A stretch of 54,478 bases of DNA. It comes from Intrasporangium_A sp039812505. Its GTDB lineage: Bacteria > Actinomycetota > Actinomycetes > Actinomycetales > Dermatophilaceae. The position numbers and the translations under genes were made by a program. The notes beneath the pieces are model-generated. The model saw only the letters and a list, made by a program, of their open reading frames with translations, did no database searches and was not told the DNA's origin. Where the stretch lies: NCBI RefSeq assembly GCF_039812505.1, contig NZ_JBDIAQ010000007.1, forward strand, positions 1-54,478. The letters run 5' to 3'. This document shows positions 50,453-54,478 of this stretch, in pieces. How positions within the stretch are numbered: position 1 is the stretch's first letter; every line of letters starts with the position of its first letter.

Positions 50453-53400
50453 CTATGGTTCGAGGAGCATCGACACAGCTTGGAGGGTCGCCTCGGGCTG
50501 GAGCCGGACCATGACAGGGACCGCGTGCTCCCAGTGCGGGCCGGTCAACAGCGCCACCAGGGCCCGCGACAGGGTTTGATTGGTGGCCCACTCCTGGGTC
50601 CTGCGCATGCTGAGCGTATCGGCGATGCCGGAAAGTGCCGGCATCTGCTGGTCGGGATCGGTGATGGTATGGGCGAGTTCGGCCAACGCCTGCGCCTTCG
50701 CAGCCGGGTCGGTAATGGTGCGGGTGGCCTGTTCGGCGGCTTCGGCGAGGCGTTCGGCCCGGTCGGGGTCGGTGCCGACGAGGGCGCGGGCGAGGGCGGT
50801 CAACACCTGCGCCTTCGCAGCCGGGTTGGTGAAGGTGCGGGTGGCCTGTTCGGCGGCCTCGGCCAGACGCGCGGCCCGGTCCGGGTCGGTGCCGGCCAGG
50901 GCGGCGGCGAGGCGAACTAGGGCATCTGCCTGCTGGTCGGGCCCGGTGATGGTGCGGGCGATCCGTTCGGCCCGGTCAGGGTCGGCCCTGGCGAGGGTGG
51001 TGGCGAGGCGAACTAAGGCATCTGCCCGCTGCCCTGGGATGGTGTGGGCGGCCTGTTCGGCGGCCTCGGCCAGGCGGGTGGCGCGGTCTGGATCGGTCTC
51101 GGCGAGGGCGCGGGCGAGCTCGGCCAACGCCTGCGCTTGCAGGCCAGGGTCGGTGATGGTGGCGGCGGTGTGTTCGGCGGCCTCGGCGAGGCGTTCGGCC
51201 CGGTCGGGGTCGGTGGCGGCGATGGCGGCGGCGACGCCGGCCAGCGCCTGCGCTTGCTGGCCGGGCTCGGTGATGGTGGCGACGATCCGCCCAGCCCGCC
51301 CTAGGTCGGTCCAGGCCACCGCCGCGGCGATGCCGGACAGGGCCCGCGCCCGCAGCCACGAGCTGGTGATGGCTTGGGCGGCCTGTTCGGCGGCCTCGGC
51401 CAGACGCATGGCCCGGTCCGGGTCGGTGCCGGCGACGGCGGCGGCGATGCGAACTAGGGCATCTGCCTGCTGGCCGGGGTCGGTGATGGTGCGGGCGATC
51501 CGTTCGGCCCGGTCGGGGTCTGTCCTGGCGAGGGCGGCGGCTATGCCGGCCAACGCGTACTCCTGCAGCCACGAGTTGGTGGTGGTGTGGGCAGCCTGTT
51601 CGGCGGCCTCGGCCAGACGCATGGCCCGGTCCGGGTCGGTGCCGGCCAGGGCGGCGGCGATGCCGGCCAACGCCTGCGTTTGCTGGCCGGGGTCGGTGAT
51701 GGTGCGGGCGATCCGTTCGGCCCGGTCCGGGTCGGTCCAGGCCAAGGCGCGGGCGAGTTCGGCCAACGCCTGCGCCCGCGCTGCCGGGTCCGTGATGTTG
51801 TGGGCGATCCGTTCGGCCCGGTCGGGGTCGGTGCCGACGAGGGCGCGGGCGAGGGCGGTCAACACCTGCGCCTTCGCAGCCGGGTTGGTGAAGGTGCGGG
51901 TGGCCTGTTCGGCGGCCTCGGCCAGACGCGCGGCCCGGTCCGGGTCGGTGCCGGCCAGGGCGGCGGCGAGGCGAACTAGGGCATCTGCCTGCTGGTCGGG
52001 CCCGGTGATGGTGCGGGCGATCCGTTCGGCCCGGTCAGGGTCGGCCCTGGCGAGGGTGGTGGCGAGGCGAACTAAGGCATCTGCCCGCTGCCCTGGGATG
52101 GTGTGGGCGGCCTGTTCGGCGGCCTCGGCCAGGCGGGTGGCGCGGTCTGGATCGGTCTCGGCGAGGGCGCGGGCGAGCTCGGCCAACGCCTGCGCTTGCA
52201 GGCCAGGGTCGGTGATGGTGCGGGCGATCCGCGCGGCCCGGTCCGGGTCGACCCTGGCGAGGGCGGCGACGATGCCGGTCAGCGCGTACTCCTGCTGGTC
52301 GGGCCTGGTGATGGTGCGGGCAGCGTGTTCGGCGGCCTCGGCCAGACGCACGGCCCGGTCGGGGTCGACCCCGGCGATGGCGGCGGCGATGCCGGCCAGC
52401 GCCTGCGCTTGCTGGCCGGGCTCGGTGATGGTGGCGACGATCCGCCCAGCCCGCCCTAGGTCGGTCCAGGCCACCGCCGCGGCGATGCCGGACAGGGCCC
52501 GCGCCTGCGGGTCGGGCCGGGTGATGGTGTGGGCGATCCGTTCGGCCCGGTCGGGGTCGACCCCGGCGAGAGCGCGGGCGATGCCGGACAGCGCGTACGC
52601 CTGCAGGTCCGGATCGGTGATGGTGGCGGCGAGGCGTTCGGCCCGGTCGGGGTCGATGCCGGCGAGAGCGCGGGCTATGCCGGACAGCGCGTACGCCTGC
52701 AGGTCCGGGTCGGTGATGGTGTGGGCGAGCTGCTCGGCCTCGTCGGTGAGGCGGGTGGCGTGGTCGGGGTCGGTGTTGGTGATGGCGGCGGCGATGGTGG
52801 TGAGGGCTTGGGCTTGTTGGTCGGGGTTGGGGATGGTGCGGGCGAGGTGTTCGGCGTGGTGGGGTCGGCCGAGGGTGGCCCAGAGGGCGGGTAGGGCCTC
52901 GGGGATGGTGTGGGCGTGTTGGTCGAGTTGGTGGCGGTGGACGGCGAGGTTCAGGAGGTCGGTCAGGGGGGGTGGGGTTTGTTGGGCGAGCAGGGTTTGG
53001 GCGGTGCGCAGCTGGTGCTGGGCGGCGTGGTCGGTGCCGGTGCTGGTGTACAGCCAGTGGTGGCGGGCGGGGTCGGTGGCCAGGCGGGCCAGCCGGGTGG
53101 TGTCGTCGGTGGGGTCGGCGGCGGGGTTGGTGGTGTCGGCGAGCAGGGCGGGGTAGCCGGTGGCGCAGTAGCTGGGGGTGTGCGCGGGCCAGCCGGCTTG
53201 CGCGTAGCCGGTGACCCAGTCGTGCAGCTGGTGGCGGTAGCCGCGCAGCAGCCGGGGGCCGAGGTTGGTTTCGGCGGCGGCCGCGATGGTCTCGTGGAAG
53301 AACTGCCAGGTGCGCGTGGCGGGGTCGTCGCTGGGGGTGTCTAGGTCCCCGCCGGGCCGGGGTTGTAGGCAGCGGGAGGCGCGGCTGGTCAGGAACGCGT

Positions 53401-54478
53401 TGACCTGGTAGGGGATCTGGTCGGTCAGCCCGGCCAGGTCGGGGCCGGTCAGCCCGCCGCGGGCGGCCGCGATCCAGCCGATGATCTGCAGGCCGGGCCC
53501 GCCGGTGGTGAAGATCTCGTCCAGCTCGGCGTCGGCGTGCGCGGCCTCGCGGCGGGCTACCGGTGAGGGGGTCAGCGTCATGACCGGGCAGCCGCGCAGG
53601 GGGTGTTCGTCGGGCAGGTCGGCCGGTAGGTCCCGGTCGGGGCGGCTGGTCACGATGACCCGCAGGTTGTGGTGTGGGCGGGCCGGCAGCGCCGCGGCGA
53701 TCGAGCTTCGGCCCGGGCCGGGGGCGGTGCCGGCGATGTCCTCATCGAGCCCGTCGACGATCAGGACCAGCCGCTGCCCGTGCTGCTCGAGCCGTTCGGC
53801 GGCGGCGTCGAGCAGCTGCCAGAAGTGCCCGAGCCGGCCGGGCCGGTTCGGCGCGGCGCCCGCGAGGGTGGGGGCCAGGTAGCCGAGCTGGTCGGTGACC
53901 GCGGTCAGGAACGCGTCGGTGTCGGCTTGGCCGGCCTGGCGGCGGGTGATCAGGAACGTGGTCGTCTCGAGCCCGGCCGGGGGGTGCGTGGCGTACCAGG
54001 CGGCCAGTGCGGTCTTACCGGCCCGGTAGTCGGCTTCGATCCGCAGGTACTGGCCGGGTCCGGCGCAGAACTCGGTCAGCGCGGCGAGCTCTGGCTGCCG
54101 GTCTTGCAGGTCGGTGGGGGCGGCGGCGGCGATCTGCCGGTGGTAGGCGGCCCGGACCGTCTGCCCGGCCGGGGCGGGCACCACCTCGGTGAACCCGCCA
54201 GGGGTGGTCCCGCCCGGGGCGTCGAGCAGGGCCGTGATGGTGCGCCCGTCGGGGTCGGGGCGGGTGGCGGGTTCGATTACGAGCCGGCCGGGTCCTTCGG
54301 GCAGGTCGTGGCGGGTGATGACCCCGATCAGGTGGTCTGCGCTGAAGACCGGGGCACCGGAGATGCCTTCCCAGGGGGAGCGGGGGGCCCCGTCCTCGTC
54401 CGGGGGGTGCTCGGCGGGGGGCGGGGCGGTGACGTGGAACGCGAGGGTGCCTTCGCGGCGGTTGGCCGCGACCGGGAT
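50453..54478 (-). CDS. STAND NTPase: trypsin-like domain, NACHT-type NTPase, 20 repeats (N-terminus beyond window)
   Basis: 1341 codons are visible; the frame is open to the right edge. The first ~60 residues hold the end of a trypsin-like protease: 'WEGISGAPVFSADHLIGVIT', with catalytic Ser in GISGAP. A GTG at 54184 could be an internal start but lies inside the domain tail. The NTPase has Walker A 'YRAGKTALAAWY' and Walker B 'LVLIVDGLDED'. From about 52,790 to 50,650, 20 repeats begin DPDRA...; the unit is 32 residues, or 39 with a seven-residue insert. They resemble TPR/ARM-like sensor repeats. Protease plus NACHT plus repeats is a layout seen in proposed conflict and antiphage proteins; the trigger is unknown. 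Confidence 0.85.
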   Translation of the reverse strand: MPVAANRREGTLAFHVTAPPPAEHPPDEDGAPRSPWEGISGAPVFSADHLIGVITRHDLPEGPGRLVIEPATRPDPDGRTITALLDAPGGTTPGGFTEVVPAPAGQTVRAAYHRQIAAAAPTDLQDRQPELAALTEFCAGPGQYLRIEADYRAGKTALAAWYATHPPAGLETTTFLITRRQAGQADTDAFLTAVTDQLGYLAPTLAGAAPNRPGRLGHFWQLLDAAAERLEQHGQRLVLIVDGLDEDIAGTAPGPGRSSIAAALPARPHHNLRVIVTSRPDRDLPADLPDEHPLRGCPVMTLTPSPVARREAAHADAELDEIFTTGGPGLQIIGWIAAARGGLTGPDLAGLTDQIPYQVNAFLTSRASRCLQPRPGGDLDTPSDDPATRTWQFFHETIAAAAETNLGPRLLRGYRHQLHDWVTGYAQAGWPAHTPSYCATGYPALLADTTNPAADPTDDTTRLARLATDPARHHWLYTSTGTDHAAQHQLRTAQTLLAQQTPPPLTDLLNLAVHRHQLDQHAHTIPEALPALWATLGRPHHAEHLARTIPNPDQQAQALTTIAAAITNTDPDHATRLTDEAEQLAHTITDPDLQAYALSGIARALAGIDPDRAERLAATITDPDLQAYALSGIARALAGVDPDRAERIAHTITRPDPQARALSGIAAAVAWTDLGRAGRIVATITEPGQQAQALAGIAAAIAGVDPDRAVRLAEAAEHAARTITRPDQQEYALTGIVAALARVDPDRAARIARTITDPGLQAQALAELARALAETDPDRATRLAEAAEQAAHTIPGQRADALVRLATTLARADPDRAERIARTITGPDQQADALVRLAAALAGTDPDRAARLAEAAEQATRTFTNPAAKAQVLTALARALVGTDPDRAERIAHNITDPAARAQALAELARALAWTDPDRAERIARTITDPGQQTQALAGIAAALAGTDPDRAMRLAEAAEQAAHTTTNSWLQEYALAGIAAALARTDPDRAERIARTITDPGQQADALVRIAAAVAGTDPDRAMRLAEAAEQAAQAITSSWLRARALSGIAAAVAWTDLGRAGRIVATITEPGQQAQALAGVAAAIAATDPDRAERLAEAAEHTAATITDPGLQAQALAELARALAETDPDRATRLAEAAEQAAHTIPGQRADALVRLATTLARADPDRAERIARTITGPDQQADALVRLAAALAGTDPDRAARLAEAAEQATRTFTNPAAKAQVLTALARALVGTDPDRAERLAEAAEQATRTITDPAAKAQALAELAHTITDPDQQMPALSGIADTLSMRRTQEWATNQTLSRALVALLTGPHWEHAVPVMVRLQPEATLQAVSMLLEP
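50751..52220. repeat. Perfect 411-bp direct repeat inside the STAND gene
   Basis: 50751-51161 and 51810-52220 are identical base for base over 411 bp, 1059 bp (353 codons) apart, and cover several repeat units. A second pair, 51236-51350 and 52391-52505 (115 bp), is offset by 1155 bp. Perfect identity, including wobble bases, means recent duplication or gene conversion. Confidence 0.9.

Noticed and set aside
50650..52790. Regular repeats that could be taken for a CRISPR array
   Set aside because: The units are 96 or 117 bp, in frame and coding (DPDRA...), with no constant short repeat separated by unique spacers, and no Cas genes.
50580..53156. 858-codon plus-strand frame opposite the STAND repeats
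   Set aside because: Its repetitive Ala/Arg/Ser composition only mirrors the repeats of the minus-strand gene. The minus strand has NTPase and protease motifs.

Overview
High-G+C actinomycete DNA (most third codon positions G or C, many GTG starts, genes overlapping by ATGA). Which actinomycete cannot be told from the sequence. The left ~11 kb looks like ordinary catabolic chromosome. From ~11.5 kb to the right edge the window looks like a large conjugative or plasmid-like element.

Region 1 (1-11,500): the 3' end of a sugar/nucleoside-type ABC permease; a divergent HyuA-like protein, a DUF917 protein and a PucR-type regulator, overlapping or tightly packed on +; a convergent hyuA-hyuB pair (ATP-dependent hydantoinase/oxoprolinase type) on -; an M17 leucyl aminopeptidase and a short-chain dehydrogenase on +. 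Together this suggests uptake and hydrolysis of a cyclic amide (hydantoin, oxoproline or purine-derived) followed by peptide/amino acid release. A decayed - strand gene (10,879-11,364) closes the region.

Region 2 (11,522-20,596, -): a compact type IV secretion operon: M23 endopeptidase, small membrane-anchored protein, polytopic VirB6/TrbL-like protein, VirB4 ATPase, PrgI/VirB3-like protein, two-helix membrane protein, TcpC-like protein and a short leading ORF. A divergent sigma-like HTH protein (20,882) faces it. A lone helicase-nuclease (21,929-24,562, lower G+C) looks like defence cargo. A 711-base AT-richer gene-free stretch full of small palindromes precedes parA.

Region 3 (25,274-38,839, +): parA and a partner gene, then a Tad/Flp-type pilus operon: SAF/CpaB, TadZ-like, TadA ATPase, TadB, TadC, Flp pilin, three TadE-like pseudopilins, a membrane LysM-winged helix-BTAD protein, a lipoprotein, a secreted protein and small proteins. 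A prepilin peptidase candidate lies apart at 49,357.

Region 4 (38,843-42,314): scar-like, with a frameshifted dehydrogenase remnant, a DnaQ-like exonuclease, hairpin-bearing direct repeats, a tandem ribbon-helix-helix protein and strong hairpins.

Region 5 (42,346-50,293): an 1858-residue zinc finger-Toprim-helicase protein whose C-terminal third resembles Streptomyces telomere-associated protein Tap, overlapping a Tpg-like HTH protein. This recalls the tap-tpg telomere replication pair of linear actinomycete replicons. A second HTH protein and the prepilin peptidase diverge from a perfect palindrome holding paired TATAGT boxes.

Region 6 (50,453-54,478, -): a STAND NTPase, incomplete at its N-terminus, joining a trypsin-like protease, a NACHT-type NTPase and 20 near-identical 32/39-residue repeats, a likely antiphage or self/non-self sensor.

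No relaxase, VirD4-type coupling protein, integrase, tRNA, rRNA or CRISPR array was seen. If the element is conjugative, those parts lie outside the window or are unrecognised.
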